NCBI GenBank assembly: GCA_934277645.1
Contig: CAKQUX010000005.1
Span: 1 to 64,000 of the forward strand
Length of the DNA: 64,000 bases
Source of the DNA: an uncultured Clostridia bacterium
GTDB taxonomy: Bacteria > Bacillota > Clostridia > Christensenellales > CAG-917
Direction: 5' to 3'
In this document: positions 48,723 to 58,030 of the stretch, one piece after another
How the letters are laid out: the number at the start of each line of letters is the position of its first letter
Numbering within the stretch: position 1 is the first letter of the stretch
Notes under the pieces: generated by a model
What the model saw: only the letters and a program-made list of their open reading frames with translations
What the model was told of the DNA's origin: nothing
Databases searched by the model: none
Made by a program: the position numbers and the translations under genes

Positions 48723-50648
48723 TTATTTCAGCCTGTATACCTCGTAATTAGAATTGTCGTTCAATTTTGCTATTGCATAAACGACGCCATATTCTCCCGA
48801 CGGTGCAAAAAGCGTAATTTCATTATATTTTGCTTCGAGTAAAACGTTTTTATTGTTTGAAATGTTGGTTGACTTGACGCCGAAAATCTTTTTTCCCTCT
48901 TCGTCATAATCAAAGTAAACGTAAGCACCCGTTTTGTATATAGCGTTTCCGTTCGATTTTATGTGGAAGTTATAATCGTCGGCAATCACGTTTTTGTTGC
49001 CGAGCAAAATACTGTATCCGTTTTGTCCGACAAGATAATAACCGTGCACGCCGTTTTCATCGGTTTTTTCGCCGATTGCATAATAGCCCGTAAACATTGT
49101 GAGCGAAGTATATTCAAACGGAACAACTACGTTACCTTTTTTATCGAGCGCACCGTAAAGAAAACTTGCCGTCGATGACGAACTGCCTTTGTCCAAAATC
49201 GAGCATATGATAACTCCGCTGTTATACGTTGCCGACTGATATTCGTATTTATCGCTTCTTCCTATAAGTTTGCCGTAGTTGTCGTAAATATTTACTACGC
49301 CCGTGGAAATTTGCACAACGCCTACGTTATCGACGTAAGTTCTGACAAGTTCGTTTACGCTGAGTGATTTAATTTTATCAGTCGTTACACCCTCGCTGCT
49401 TTCGTAAAGATAAGCCGCTGTTTTTCTGAGCGAAGTTACGATTTCAAACTCCCACTCATCTTCAAACGATACGTTATTTTTGATGAGATATCTGTCGTAT
49501 ATGACAGTTTTATCCGACTTTCTCTCCATTCCGAAACCTACGTACGAATAGCCGCTTTTGATGAAGTTTTCGGTATTGAAAGTCTTAGACGAGCTATATT
49601 TATAAAATTCGTTTTCGATTGACAAAAACATAAGGTCGGATTTGTAAGTTTTTCTCTTTCCGCTTGCCGCGTTATACAAAAACCTCGAAACTTTCCAATA
49701 TTTAGAATCTTCGTCTTTATAGAAATAGTCATCTTCCGAGCCGCTCTCTTCGATGTGAATAAGGAAATTTCCTTTGCCGAAATACGTCGTTTCGCAGCCG
49801 TTTGCAGTACCCGAAGCATATTCGAAAACTCCGCTCGGCAACGGGTCGATTAAAGCCTCGCTTTTTTTGGTCAAACCGCTAAGCGAAATTATTCTCGTTT
49901 CTTTGCCGCTCGAACCCGTTGCGTTTTTGACTACGACGTAATCGTCAAAGCCTTCTACGTCGGAAATTTTAGACGTCGTAACTTCGACTCTTCCGACCAT
50001 ATTGCCGTTTGAAGAGAATGCAAAAAACTTTGAACCCGAAACGGTTTCAAGGCTCGTTCCGAATTGCGAATTATATGTTTTTGCCGAAGCGGTCGTAACA
50101 AAATAATTCTTTGAAACAGGATAAACGTAAGTCGCTATCGACTTTGTTTGAGCCGCGGCAATGTAAAGCGGATTGTCGTTGCCGTAAAGCCATTTCTGAT
50201 TTTCAAAATCATAAACTACGATTTTCGAATCGTCCGTCATCATAAACACGTTGCCGTAGTAAACTTGCATTTGAACGATTTCAAAACTTATATTATTGAA
50301 AAATAAATCGTTTGTGTCACGTTTGACGAGATTGAGCTTAGCATATTCCGACTTCGTCGCTTTTGCGCTGACCACAAAACAATCGATTTCTTTTATGTAA
50401 CCGTACTCGGTGTATCTGCTGACCGACGTATCGCCGTTGTAGCCGTAACAAAACTTGTACCCCTTAGGTAAAGCGCTTTCAAGTTTGGCTACCTTAAACT
50501 CTCCTACACTGCTACGGTTGACGTAATACTCGTCGGTAAGCGACGGGTCTTTGTCATGATTGCAGGCAAATAGAGTTATCGCCGCCCCGACAACAGCCAA
50601 AGCCAATATAATCAATAAAATACTTTTTTTCATAAAAATACTTTTCAT
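48723..50648 (-). CDS. Large predicted lipoprotein, unknown function
   Basis: 641 residues. N-terminal lipoprotein signal: basic MKSIFMKKS, hydrophobic stretch to GAAITLFAC, with the lipid-modified Cys at about 29 (lipobox LFAC, slightly atypical at -2). The rest is strand-rich and Tyr/Ser/Lys-rich with repeats such as YGALDKKGNVVVPFEYTSLT and NGVHGYYLVGQNGYSILLG, which resemble WG/beta-propeller repeats, and VYDFENQKWLYGNDNPLY. Probably anchored outside the membrane. Start chosen at 50648 (AGGTG just upstream). It is placed between recO and sua5, an unusual position; no function suggested. Confidence 0.8.
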   Translation of the reverse strand: MKSIFMKKSILLIILALAVVGAAITLFACNHDKDPSLTDEYYVNRSSVGEFKVAKLESALPKGYKFCYGYNGDTSVSRYTEYGYIKEIDCFVVSAKATKSEYAKLNLVKRDTNDLFFNNISFEIVQMQVYYGNVFMMTDDSKIVVYDFENQKWLYGNDNPLYIAAAQTKSIATYVYPVSKNYFVTTASAKTYNSQFGTSLETVSGSKFFAFSSNGNMVGRVEVTTSKISDVEGFDDYVVVKNATGSSGKETRIISLSGLTKKSEALIDPLPSGVFEYASGTANGCETTYFGKGNFLIHIEESGSEDDYFYKDEDSKYWKVSRFLYNAASGKRKTYKSDLMFLSIENEFYKYSSSKTFNTENFIKSGYSYVGFGMERKSDKTVIYDRYLIKNNVSFEDEWEFEIVTSLRKTAAYLYESSEGVTTDKIKSLSVNELVRTYVDNVGVVQISTGVVNIYDNYGKLIGRSDKYEYQSATYNSGVIICSILDKGSSSSTASFLYGALDKKGNVVVPFEYTSLTMFTGYYAIGEKTDENGVHGYYLVGQNGYSILLGNKNVIADDYNFHIKSNGNAIYKTGAYVYFDYDEEGKKIFGVKSTNISNNKNVLLEAKYNEITLFAPSGEYGVVYAIAKLNDNSNYEVYRLK

Positions 50649-50654
50649 ATTCAC

Positions 50655-51344
50655 CTATTCTAAAATCGTAATTTTGACGCCGAGCATTTCGTAAACCGCT
50701 TGGTTTAAAAAAATGTTCGTATTGCGCTGAACTCTTTCGTCGTCGCTTGTACCGCCCGTCTTTAAGTTTTCCAAAACTTCGTGCGGTATATTTGCCTTAA
50801 AAAACGAACCGCAGTTTTCGCATATAACTCCGTCGTCTTTTGAAAAGTACGCCTCGTCAAGCTCTTTTCCGCAAACTGCGCAAAACTTAAAGTCAAGTCT
50901 GTATCCTAAACAGTCAAGCGCATACAAAACGAACTTGTTGTATACTCTGGTCGGATAAATTTTATCGATGGCAAGGGCTTTCAGAGCTCTGACTGCCACC
51001 GACACGAGTTTCGGGCAAGGCGTATTTTCAAGGCTGAAATCTATAAGCGATTTTAAAATTGCAAAACCTGCATAATAACACTTAATGTCGTAAGAAATTT
51101 CCGAAAAACTTTCAATCTGATTGCAATCCGCAACTATGTACTTTCCTTCTTTTCCTACAAGCGTATATTCGCCGAAATTAAAAGGCATTGCGGCGTACTT
51201 AAGTTTTGCGTTTACTTTTTTTACGCCTTTCAAAGTAGCGACAACCTGTCCGCATTCCGCCGAAACAAGCGTCACCAATTTGTCGTTTTCCTTATAATCG
51301 ATACATTTGCAACATATCGCCGTTATTTTTCCGTCACTCGTCAT
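50655..51344 (-). CDS. recO: DNA repair protein RecO
   Basis: 229 residues. OB-fold N terminus (about 1-80, ITAICCKCIDYKENDKLVTLV, GQVVATLKGVKK), helical middle, and a C-terminal zinc site CAVCGKEL...CENCGSFF. Helps RecR load RecA in recombinational repair. Its ATG at 51344 has only a weak GAG ribosome site. Driven by the promoter at 51431-51439; followed by the lipoprotein gene after six bases. Confidence 0.93.
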   Translation of the reverse strand: MTSDGKITAICCKCIDYKENDKLVTLVSAECGQVVATLKGVKKVNAKLKYAAMPFNFGEYTLVGKEGKYIVADCNQIESFSEISYDIKCYYAGFAILKSLIDFSLENTPCPKLVSVAVRALKALAIDKIYPTRVYNKFVLYALDCLGYRLDFKFCAVCGKELDEAYFSKDDGVICENCGSFFKANIPHEVLENLKTGGTSDDERVQRNTNIFLNQAVYEMLGVKITILE

Positions 51345-51430
51345 CGCTCAAATTTTTATATAGACTATAATAGCCTACTTTTCCCGTTTTGCAAAACAAT
51401 TTCCACATCATCTCTTTGTTGTCTTTCATA

Positions 51431-51439
51431 ATTATAGCA
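51431..51439 (-). promoter_or_regulatory. Extended -10 promoter of recO
   Basis: TGCTATAAT on the minus strand gives an extended -10 (TGnTATAAT) 87 bases before recO. No clear -35. Confidence 0.5.
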
Positions 51440-51578
51440 TTTACAGTTCAAACGCTTTTATTCAAGACGTGCGCCTGCTTTTTTTTTGCTTCCTTTTAAT
51501 TCTCGGTAGCGCAATCTAAAAAGTTCTCGGCGCTTAGCCAATCGTTTGCAAAGATTTGCCAAAACAAACCGATTTACT

Positions 51579-52472
51579 CTATTTGACTTCCTTAACGTCG
51601 TAGCCCAATTCGCGCATAAGATATTCGCTGTTGCGCCACTCGGGTTTAACCTTAACGTAAAGCGTTAAAAACACTTTCGTTCCGATAAGTTCTTCAAGGT
51701 CGATTCTCGCATTGGTGGCGATTTGCTTCAACATACTTCCGCCCTTGCCGATTACGATTGCTTTGTGCGACTGTTTCTCGACAATAATGTCTGCCGAAAC
51801 ATCGGTTATCGGCTTGTCTTCACGCTGTTTGAATTCCGTAATTTCAACGCCCAAGCCGTAAGGAATTTCCTTATCTAACAAATAAAGTCCCTTTTCTCGT
51901 ATGATTTCCTGCGCCATAAAACGCAACGTCCTGTCCGTATACATATCGTCGGGAAAAAGTTTTTCACCGTCTGGAACGAATTTTTTAACCGCTTCCAAAA
52001 GCACGTCCGTGCCGTCGCCTTTCTTTGCCGAAACAGGGATAATTTCCTTTACAAAATCAAACTTATTCAACGCTTGAAGCCCCTTAAATAAGGTTTCTCG
52101 TGTAACGCTGTCCTGTTTGTTTAAAGCTATTATGGTCGGCAGCTTTCCTCTTTGATTTTCCAAAAATTCGCTGTCTGCGTCAGTCAAGCCTTTAGCGGCG
52201 TCGATGACGTAAAGCAAACAATCGGCGTCCTTAACCGATGACGTAACGGTTTTGTTCATATAATCGCCGAGCGTATTTTTCGGCTTATGAAAACCGGGGG
52301 TGTCAACGAACACGAGCTGCGCGTCGTCAAGGTTAAGTATGCCCAAAATGTTGTTTCTCGTGGTCTGCGGTCGCCAAGACACTATGGCAACCTTTTCGCC
52401 TACGAGCGTATTGATAAGCGTCGATTTTCCCGCGTTGGGAAGACCCGCAATGCAAATAAATCCCGATTTCAT
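51579..52472 (-). CDS. era: GTPase Era
   Basis: 297 residues. GTPase motifs GLPNAGKST (G1), DTPGFHKP (G3), NKQD (G4) and SAKKGDG (G5), then the KH domain (VIGKGGSMLKQIATNARIDLEELIG) that binds the 3' end of 16S rRNA. Full length. Start ATG is one base after the ybeY stop with GAGG in the overlap. A 234-base gap separates it from recO, an arrangement in which dgkA and cdd are missing. Confidence 0.96.
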   Translation of the reverse strand: MKSGFICIAGLPNAGKSTLINTLVGEKVAIVSWRPQTTRNNILGILNLDDAQLVFVDTPGFHKPKNTLGDYMNKTVTSSVKDADCLLYVIDAAKGLTDADSEFLENQRGKLPTIIALNKQDSVTRETLFKGLQALNKFDFVKEIIPVSAKKGDGTDVLLEAVKKFVPDGEKLFPDDMYTDRTLRFMAQEIIREKGLYLLDKEIPYGLGVEITEFKQREDKPITDVSADIIVEKQSHKAIVIGKGGSMLKQIATNARIDLEELIGTKVFLTLYVKVKPEWRNSEYLMRELGYDVKEVK

Positions 52473-52473
52473 T

Positions 52474-52953
52474 TTACCTCACAAAGCCAAGCGGCTTTAA
52501 AATTTTTTCTTGATGTTCTCTCATTTCTTTTTCGTCGTCTTCGTTCATGTGGTCAAAGCCCAAAAGGTGCAACATTCCGTGCGAAGCCAAAAACGCGGCT
52601 TCCCTTTCGGTCGAATGTCCGTATTCGACGGCTTGCGACTTCATAACCGCAGGACATATAGCAATGCTTCCGAGCGAATATCTCTTTCCGTCAAAAACGT
52701 CCGGCGTGAGCGTTTCGGCTTTTATCGGAAACTGCCGACCTATTTCAAGCGACGGAAAGCTGAGTACGTCTGTCGTTTTATCGACGTTTCTTTGACTCTT
52801 GTTAAGTTCTTTCATCGCGTCCTCGTCAAGAAACACGACTTCGAGACTGAATATTCCTTTTACGCCGAAATATTCGGTAGTGGCTTTAAAGACTTTTTTT
52901 ATAATCCCCTTGTATTTCAGAGGAACATTTGAAAAATTTACCGTGTCTGTCAT
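52474..52953 (-). CDS. ybeY: Endoribonuclease YbeY
   Basis: 159 residues. The zinc site SHGMLHLLGFDHMNEDD gives H-x3-H-x5-H. KELNKSQRNVDKTTDVLSFPS is the conserved substrate region. Matures rRNA and takes part in ribosome quality control. ATG at 52953 overlaps the pgpH stop area; a GTG two codons upstream is less likely. Confidence 0.94.
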   Translation of the reverse strand: MTDTVNFSNVPLKYKGIIKKVFKATTEYFGVKGIFSLEVVFLDEDAMKELNKSQRNVDKTTDVLSFPSLEIGRQFPIKAETLTPDVFDGKRYSLGSIAICPAVMKSQAVEYGHSTEREAAFLASHGMLHLLGFDHMNEDDEKEMREHQEKILKPLGFVR

Positions 52954-52955
52954 TT

Positions 52956-54419
52956 TCACTTATTCTCTTTATTTTCCTTTTTTGACGGAGTTTCGCCATA
53001 CGACACTCTCGAATGGTGAATACTCGGCAAAACGTTTACAATCGTATTTTTGATAACCGTTAATTCTTCCATCGTTATCGGACACTCGTCGAACTGCCCG
53101 AGTTTGAGTTTATCGTCAACAAGACTGTTTATACGTTGAACGAATTCTTCTTTTGTCGGCGGCATATATGCTCTCGTTGCCGCTTCGACAGTGTCGGCAA
53201 TCATAATAATTGCCGAGATTTTCGACGACGGTTTCGGTCCTTGATAAGAAAAGTTTACTTTGTCCGCCGCGCCTTCGGTGAGCAAAAGCGCCTTTTGATA
53301 GAAATATCCGACAGGCGAAGTGCCGTGATGCTCCAAACTGATTTTGCAAATTTCTTCCGGCAAACGATATTGTTTGTTGAGTATTTCGCCGAACATAGTG
53401 TGCGACGTTATCATACTGACGCTGACTTCCGGAATAAGCTCGTCGTGCGGATTGTAATTCGATTGATTTTCAATGAAATAAATCGGCGCTTTAAGTTTTC
53501 CTACGTCGTGATAATACGCCGCCGCTTTTGCAAGTCTGCTGTTTTCGCCGATTGCGATAGCGCAACTTTCCGCAAGGTTACCTACGACAAGGCTGTGATT
53601 GAACGTGCCGGGCGCTTCGCTTGCAAGACGCTTTAACAGCGGCTGGTCAAGACGGCAAAGCTCGTCGAGCCTGAAGTCGTCCGTCGTGTTGAATATCGCT
53701 TCAAACAAAATGACAAGCGGGAAATAAAGCACTATGCTTATTACCGACGACAACAGTCCCCAAAGCACGTTGTACAAAAGCGTTATGTCTTCGATGCCCA
53801 TCGAAATAGACAATACGACGATATACGGTATACAGCTGATGCCTGCAAGCAAGCAGAAAAGCAAAAATTTAATTCTTGTATAATGCTTCGATGAAAAATA
53901 AATCATTGCGCCGCCGCTAAGCAAATTGCCTACGACTGCCGCTGTAATCGTTATAATGTCGTTTCGCAAATATGCGCCGCGCAAAACGAGATTTACGAGA
54001 ATAATAAAGACGAGATTAAACACGCTGATTGCGCCCGTCTTCATTCCGACCAAAATACAAAGGAGAATCGCGCAAAGTTGAATAGGCACGGCAAACGGCG
54101 AACAATAACGATACATAACCGCGCTGATAACAAAAGTAATCGTAACGACGATTGCGTTAAGAACGTATTGCGACGTCTTCGTAAGGTGTGACGGGTCGAA
54201 AACGAACAGCGATAAATAAAGCGTTTCAAACAACAAAACGTTTGACAAAATTATGCCGACAACAGTTCCGATGCTTGACTTTTGAATTTCAGTTCCGTAC
54301 GATATCAAAAAAATGGTCACGACAGACACGACGGCAGAACATAAAATCACCGCTATCTGACTTAAAAGGAAAACTTTCCAATTCCATTTTCTCTCTAAAA
54401 CTTTTTTAGTTTTATCCAT
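52956..54419 (-). CDS. HD-domain membrane phosphohydrolase (PgpH/YqfF-like), short form
   Basis: 487 residues: seven membrane spans (about 15-260) and a cytoplasmic HD domain (about 280-440) with AAAYYHDVGKLKAPIYFIEN, the HD pair, and an HTMFG and EHHGTS pattern typical of the PgpH cyclic-di-AMP phosphodiesterase group. Canonical PgpH has about 700 residues and a large extracellular 7TMR-HDED sensor before the spans; it is absent here, and the protein begins with a short cytoplasmic MDKTKKVLERKWNWK. Presumably degrades c-di-AMP, unsensed by the usual outside domain. Neighbours yqfD upstream and ybeY downstream match the standard order. Confidence 0.9.
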   Translation of the reverse strand: MDKTKKVLERKWNWKVFLLSQIAVILCSAVVSVVTIFLISYGTEIQKSSIGTVVGIILSNVLLFETLYLSLFVFDPSHLTKTSQYVLNAIVVTITFVISAVMYRYCSPFAVPIQLCAILLCILVGMKTGAISVFNLVFIILVNLVLRGAYLRNDIITITAAVVGNLLSGGAMIYFSSKHYTRIKFLLFCLLAGISCIPYIVVLSISMGIEDITLLYNVLWGLLSSVISIVLYFPLVILFEAIFNTTDDFRLDELCRLDQPLLKRLASEAPGTFNHSLVVGNLAESCAIAIGENSRLAKAAAYYHDVGKLKAPIYFIENQSNYNPHDELIPEVSVSMITSHTMFGEILNKQYRLPEEICKISLEHHGTSPVGYFYQKALLLTEGAADKVNFSYQGPKPSSKISAIIMIADTVEAATRAYMPPTKEEFVQRINSLVDDKLKLGQFDECPITMEELTVIKNTIVNVLPSIHHSRVSYGETPSKKENKENK

Positions 54420-54527
54420 AAAACGTCCCCGCTTTGTTTTTCGATTTGTATTGGATTGATACGTTTTGCGTCAATCGTAATATTCAGCGACTTGCTAAGT
54501 CGCCGCTAATTCTATCGCTTCATTGCT

Positions 54528-55463
54528 TTATCGATTTGTTTGTTTCGTCGTTTCGGTTTTGACAAGGTCAATTCTTTCTTCCGTTTCAATCAAAACTTTT
54601 ACGTTAAAGCCGCCGTCCACGTCATAAACTTCATAACTTTCGGATAAAATCGACGCGTCTTTGTCGATTTTTGAAACGGCAAGCATTTTCACGGTCTTCT
54701 TGCAGTCTTCGACTTTATATCCACCCGTATGGTTGTAAAACAGCTCGGCTTCGTAATAAACTTTGCCGAACACTATGCCTTCTGCGGCGCAAAGCACTTT
54801 TTCTTCGCCTACAATAATATAGCTTTCGATTAAAGCGTCACCGATGTCAACCACGTCGCCGTATTTTTTTACGCACGTTCCGCTGTAAACTACGGCTCTA
54901 CTAAACACCGCTCTTTTTTTTGCAAGTACGGGGTCGCTCGACACAGTAAAAATCTCGGCTTTCGGCAATTCTTTTTCAAGACTGACGTTTATTAGCGTAC
55001 CGCATCTCGTAACCTTCGCAAACGAAATTCCGTCTAATGAGAGTAGCTTTTTTTCTATATCGTTAGTATCGACTTTAAAAGCAAAGCTATACTTCTTCAC
55101 ACCGCTTGCGGACAAAACTTCAAGCACAGCCGATTCGTATTCCGATTCGTTTACTTTTACGTCCAAAACGAAAAGCGGATAAATTGCCGTCACGATTATT
55201 GCTATCGCAAGCCCTGCCAAAATGCCTGCTCTTGAAATAGCCTTTTTAAAAAACGGCAGAAATCCCCTTCTGTTTTTTACGGCAAAATTATAGCACATAT
55301 CGGTCAAAATGGCAATACACTTTTGCTCATCTTTTAAATGGCACCAAAAAGTAATCGTTTCGCCCTGCTTCGACACGTCGTATATCTTCACTTTTTTTGA
55401 CAAAGCAAGAATTCCGCTAACACTGCCTTTACATTCGAATTTACTGCGGTCAAACAATCTCAA
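54528..55463 (-). CDS. yqfD: Sporulation protein YqfD
   Basis: 311 residues. A cytoplasmic N terminus with VSGILALSKKVKIYDVSK, one membrane span (about 88-112, AGILAGLAIAIIVTAIYPLFVL), then a DLL-type extracytoplasmic domain with beta strands (DIEKKLLSLDGISFAKVTRCG, LINVSLEKELPKAEI). Known from spore-forming Bacillota and expressed in the mother cell in B. subtilis. Overlaps yqfC by 14 bases. Confidence 0.9.
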   Translation of the reverse strand: MRLFDRSKFECKGSVSGILALSKKVKIYDVSKQGETITFWCHLKDEQKCIAILTDMCYNFAVKNRRGFLPFFKKAISRAGILAGLAIAIIVTAIYPLFVLDVKVNESEYESAVLEVLSASGVKKYSFAFKVDTNDIEKKLLSLDGISFAKVTRCGTLINVSLEKELPKAEIFTVSSDPVLAKKRAVFSRAVVYSGTCVKKYGDVVDIGDALIESYIIVGEEKVLCAAEGIVFGKVYYEAELFYNHTGGYKVEDCKKTVKMLAVSKIDKDASILSESYEVYDVDGGFNVKVLIETEERIDLVKTETTKQTNR

Positions 55464-55698
55464 AACTTACTACCTCGCCCGTAACGTAGGCTTCGAAGCC
55501 GCCGACTTCGACAAGCGACAAGCCGTTGCCCTTTAAAGTCAGAACGTTTTTTTTCGTTTTTAAGCGTATTTCCGTTTCGCTTAAAAACGTAACGCCCTTT
55601 ATGCCGCTGAATGCAACCTTGCATTTGCCGAAAAAAATTATTTCGTAATCGCAAAGCTCTTCGGCATTAAATTTTCTCAAAATTTCGTCTTTAAACAT
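55450..55698 (-). CDS. yqfC: Sporulation protein YqfC (YabP-like)
   Basis: 82 residues of the YabP/YqfC fold: YEIIFFGKCKVAFSGIKGVT, TEIRLKTKKNVLTLKGNGLSL, VGGFEAYVTGEVVSFE. Found in endospore formers, transcribed by sigma-E in B. subtilis. No clear ribosome site; CATATACT lies about 40 bases upstream and TATAAT directly before the start. First gene of yqfC-yqfD-pgpH-ybeY-era. Confidence 0.88.
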   Translation of the reverse strand: MFKDEILRKFNAEELCDYEIIFFGKCKVAFSGIKGVTFLSETEIRLKTKKNVLTLKGNGLSLVEVGGFEAYVTGEVVSFEIV

Positions 55699-55900
55699 AT
55701 CTAATTATACGCGACTTCCAACGAGTATATGAATCACCGAAGTTTTCCGATTTATAAAGTTCCGACTGCAAAATGCGTATGCAATGATTGATTTTAAAAA
55801 GTTACTTGTTCAATAAAGCCTTGAATACAAACAAAGGTAGAATTGATTACATAAATTTTCGATTGTTTAATTGTGTGTTTAAAACAGATTTATTAAAGAA

Positions 55901-55931
55901 TTAAAAAGCCACCGCTATGCGGTGGTTTTTG
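55901..55931 (-). terminator. Intrinsic terminator of dnaB
   Basis: CCACCGC, ATA, GCGGTGG with CTTTTTAATTC following on the minus strand and T-run on the other side. 7-bp GC-rich stem extended by A/T pairs. Confidence 0.8.
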
Positions 55932-55941
55932 TAAATTCAAC

Positions 55942-57357
55942 TTAGTCCGAAGAACCAAACAACGGGTCGTTTTCATCTTCGAAAACGTCGTCGACCGCTT
56001 CTGAAATCGGCTTGACGTCGGAAACCGTTTCTTCGACTTTTGCCACAGGCGGCTTGTTTTGCGATTCCGAAAACGAAGTCGTCGCGCCGTCCCAATGAAG
56101 CATAATGTTATCGTTGATTGCACCGTTTCTGTTTTTGAGCAACATAAGTTTGACTTGAGAGAAATCGGCAGGATCGGGACGATGCAAAAACATAACTACG
56201 TCGGCGTCTTGTTCGATTGCGCCCGATTCACGAAGGTCGCTGAGTTTAGGCTCTTTTGCGCTTCCCGTTCCCGTACGCTTTTCGACGTCACGGGACATTT
56301 GCGACAAAACGAGAATAGGAACTTGCAACTCGCCTGCGTAAAGTTTCAATTTTCTCGACATATCGGCGACTTCTTGTTGACGTTCGCCGCCCCTGTAACC
56401 GAGCGACATAAGTTGCAGGTAGTCGACAACGATAAGGTCTAAGCCCTTCTTTTCACGCTTCAATCTGCGACACTTCGACAGAATATCTACCGGCGTATTG
56501 AGCGAATAGTCGTCGATATAAATTTCGGCGGAATCGAGTTTCTTTGCTGCTCTGTAAAGAAGCGACATTTCTTCGTTCGACAGACCGCGCGGTCTGGATG
56601 CGTCTGCCATAGACACTCTTGAAATGTACGCTAAAATTCTTTTTGCAAGCAACGTCGACGGCATTTCCATCGAGAAAATAGCGACTTTTTTGTGTTCGTT
56701 TATCGCTGCGTTCGTTGCTATGTTAAGAGCAAAAGCGGTTTTACCGACGGAAGGACGCGCCGCAAGCAAAATCAGTTCGCCCGGCTTAAATCCGAACGTA
56801 TGCTTATCAAGCGTAGGTATGCCCGTATTGATACGCTCTTGCGGAACGTGACCTTTTTGAATTTCCGCGATTTCGTCAACCGCTTTGTTTGCGGCGTTGG
56901 AAATCTTCGTCATGGTTGAATTATCTCTATCTTCGGCAATTTTAAAAATGGTACTTTCGGCAAAGTTTAAAGCCTCTACTTCGTCGGTTGCCGAATAGCC
57001 CTTTTTCGTGACTTCGTTTCCGACGTTTATGATGCGCCTTAAAAGTCCGTCACGCTGGACGATTTTGAAATAGTAACCGCTGTTTGCGGCAGACGGAACA
57101 ACCGAAGTAAGCTCAGTTATGTAACTTACGCTTCCTACGGCGTCGAGCTTGCCCTTAACCGAAAGTCTGTCGACAAGCGAAACCGTATCTACGGGAATAG
57201 ATTCGTCCAAAATTTCTTTTGCGGTTTCAAAAATAATTCTATTTCTGTCTGAATAGAAATCATCCGATTTAAGTCGCGGTAGATACTCGTCTGCGGCAGT
57301 CTTATCTATCAAAACGGAACACAAAATAGCTTGCTCCGCTTCGATATTGAAAGGCAT
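55942..57357 (-). CDS. dnaB: Replicative DNA helicase DnaB
   Basis: 471 residues. N-terminal domain starts FNIEAEQAILCSVLID; the RecA-like motor has AARPSVGKTAFALNIA (Walker A), VVDYLQLMS (Walker B), VLSQMSRDVEKR (H3) and SDLRESGAIEQDADVV, then HRPD. Start at 57357 because AAGGA is six bases before it; a longer frame to 57408 would overlap the upstream gene by 38 bases. The C-terminal tail beyond about 440 is acidic. Usual partner DnaG/DnaI is not in the window. Confidence 0.95.
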   Translation of the reverse strand: MPFNIEAEQAILCSVLIDKTAADEYLPRLKSDDFYSDRNRIIFETAKEILDESIPVDTVSLVDRLSVKGKLDAVGSVSYITELTSVVPSAANSGYYFKIVQRDGLLRRIINVGNEVTKKGYSATDEVEALNFAESTIFKIAEDRDNSTMTKISNAANKAVDEIAEIQKGHVPQERINTGIPTLDKHTFGFKPGELILLAARPSVGKTAFALNIATNAAINEHKKVAIFSMEMPSTLLAKRILAYISRVSMADASRPRGLSNEEMSLLYRAAKKLDSAEIYIDDYSLNTPVDILSKCRRLKREKKGLDLIVVDYLQLMSLGYRGGERQQEVADMSRKLKLYAGELQVPILVLSQMSRDVEKRTGTGSAKEPKLSDLRESGAIEQDADVVMFLHRPDPADFSQVKLMLLKNRNGAINDNIMLHWDGATTSFSESQNKPPVAKVEETVSDVKPISEAVDDVFEDENDPLFGSSD

Positions 57358-57370
57358 ACTTCTTCCTTCT

Positions 57371-58030
57371 TTAATTTCCGTTTTGTTGATTGTTTTCGTT
57401 TGAGGCATTTCGTTCTTTTTCTCTCTTTATATAGTTCTTGAATTTTAAAACTTCTATAGGTATAGTTATGGCAGCCGTAATCGTAAGCGTAAGACCTATG
57501 ATAAGTCCGTACCAAGCCATTCTGTTTTCCACACGCTGGTTTAGTTTCATTTGAATTTTTTCGCCGTCGGAATAATCCCAGACAAACGTTTTTACTTTGC
57601 CCTTTTGCGACATTTTTCCGTCAGCGGACACCGACTTATAGTCGGTTGCGTACACGTATTGCAACTTTACGTTATATTCTCTGTCAACGCCGAGTTCGTT
57701 CAAAGCGTTTTCCAAGTCTTCGTTTACGACCGCCGCGGCTTTTACTTTGTTCCAAATGTCCGCGTCAAATTCGTAATTATATGAATAGTAGATAAAAAAT
57801 CCTTTTTTCTCTGTTTTGATAACGCTTTTTCCGACTATGTCCGACTTTTCCTTTGACGATACGCTAACTAATGCGGTCACCGTATCGCTTTCGCTGTCAT
57901 AAGAAAAGGATTGCGTCGTCATATAAAGCTCGCCGCTTTTTTCCGTACTGTCGCACGCCGTTAAAAACGCAGCGCAAAACGCTAAACAGCATATCAAAGT
58001 AAACAATAAAAACTTTCTTTTTAAATGCAC
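57371..58030 (-). CDS. Predicted lipoprotein with C-terminal membrane span
   Basis: 219 residues. N-terminal signal (MHLKRKFLLFTLICCLAFCA) with lipobox FLTAC, Cys 26, a beta-rich extracytoplasmic part, and a second span at about 172-195 before a basic and Asn/Gln-rich cytoplasmic tail (KREKERNASNENNQQNGN). The combination of a lipid anchor and a C-terminal span is unusual. It overlaps pepF by ten bases and lies 13 bases before dnaB, so it is co-transcribed. Function unknown. Confidence 0.8.
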   Translation of the reverse strand: MHLKRKFLLFTLICCLAFCAAFLTACDSTEKSGELYMTTQSFSYDSESDTVTALVSVSSKEKSDIVGKSVIKTEKKGFFIYYSYNYEFDADIWNKVKAAAVVNEDLENALNELGVDREYNVKLQYVYATDYKSVSADGKMSQKGKVKTFVWDYSDGEKIQMKLNQRVENRMAWYGLIIGLTLTITAAITIPIEVLKFKNYIKREKERNASNENNQQNGN

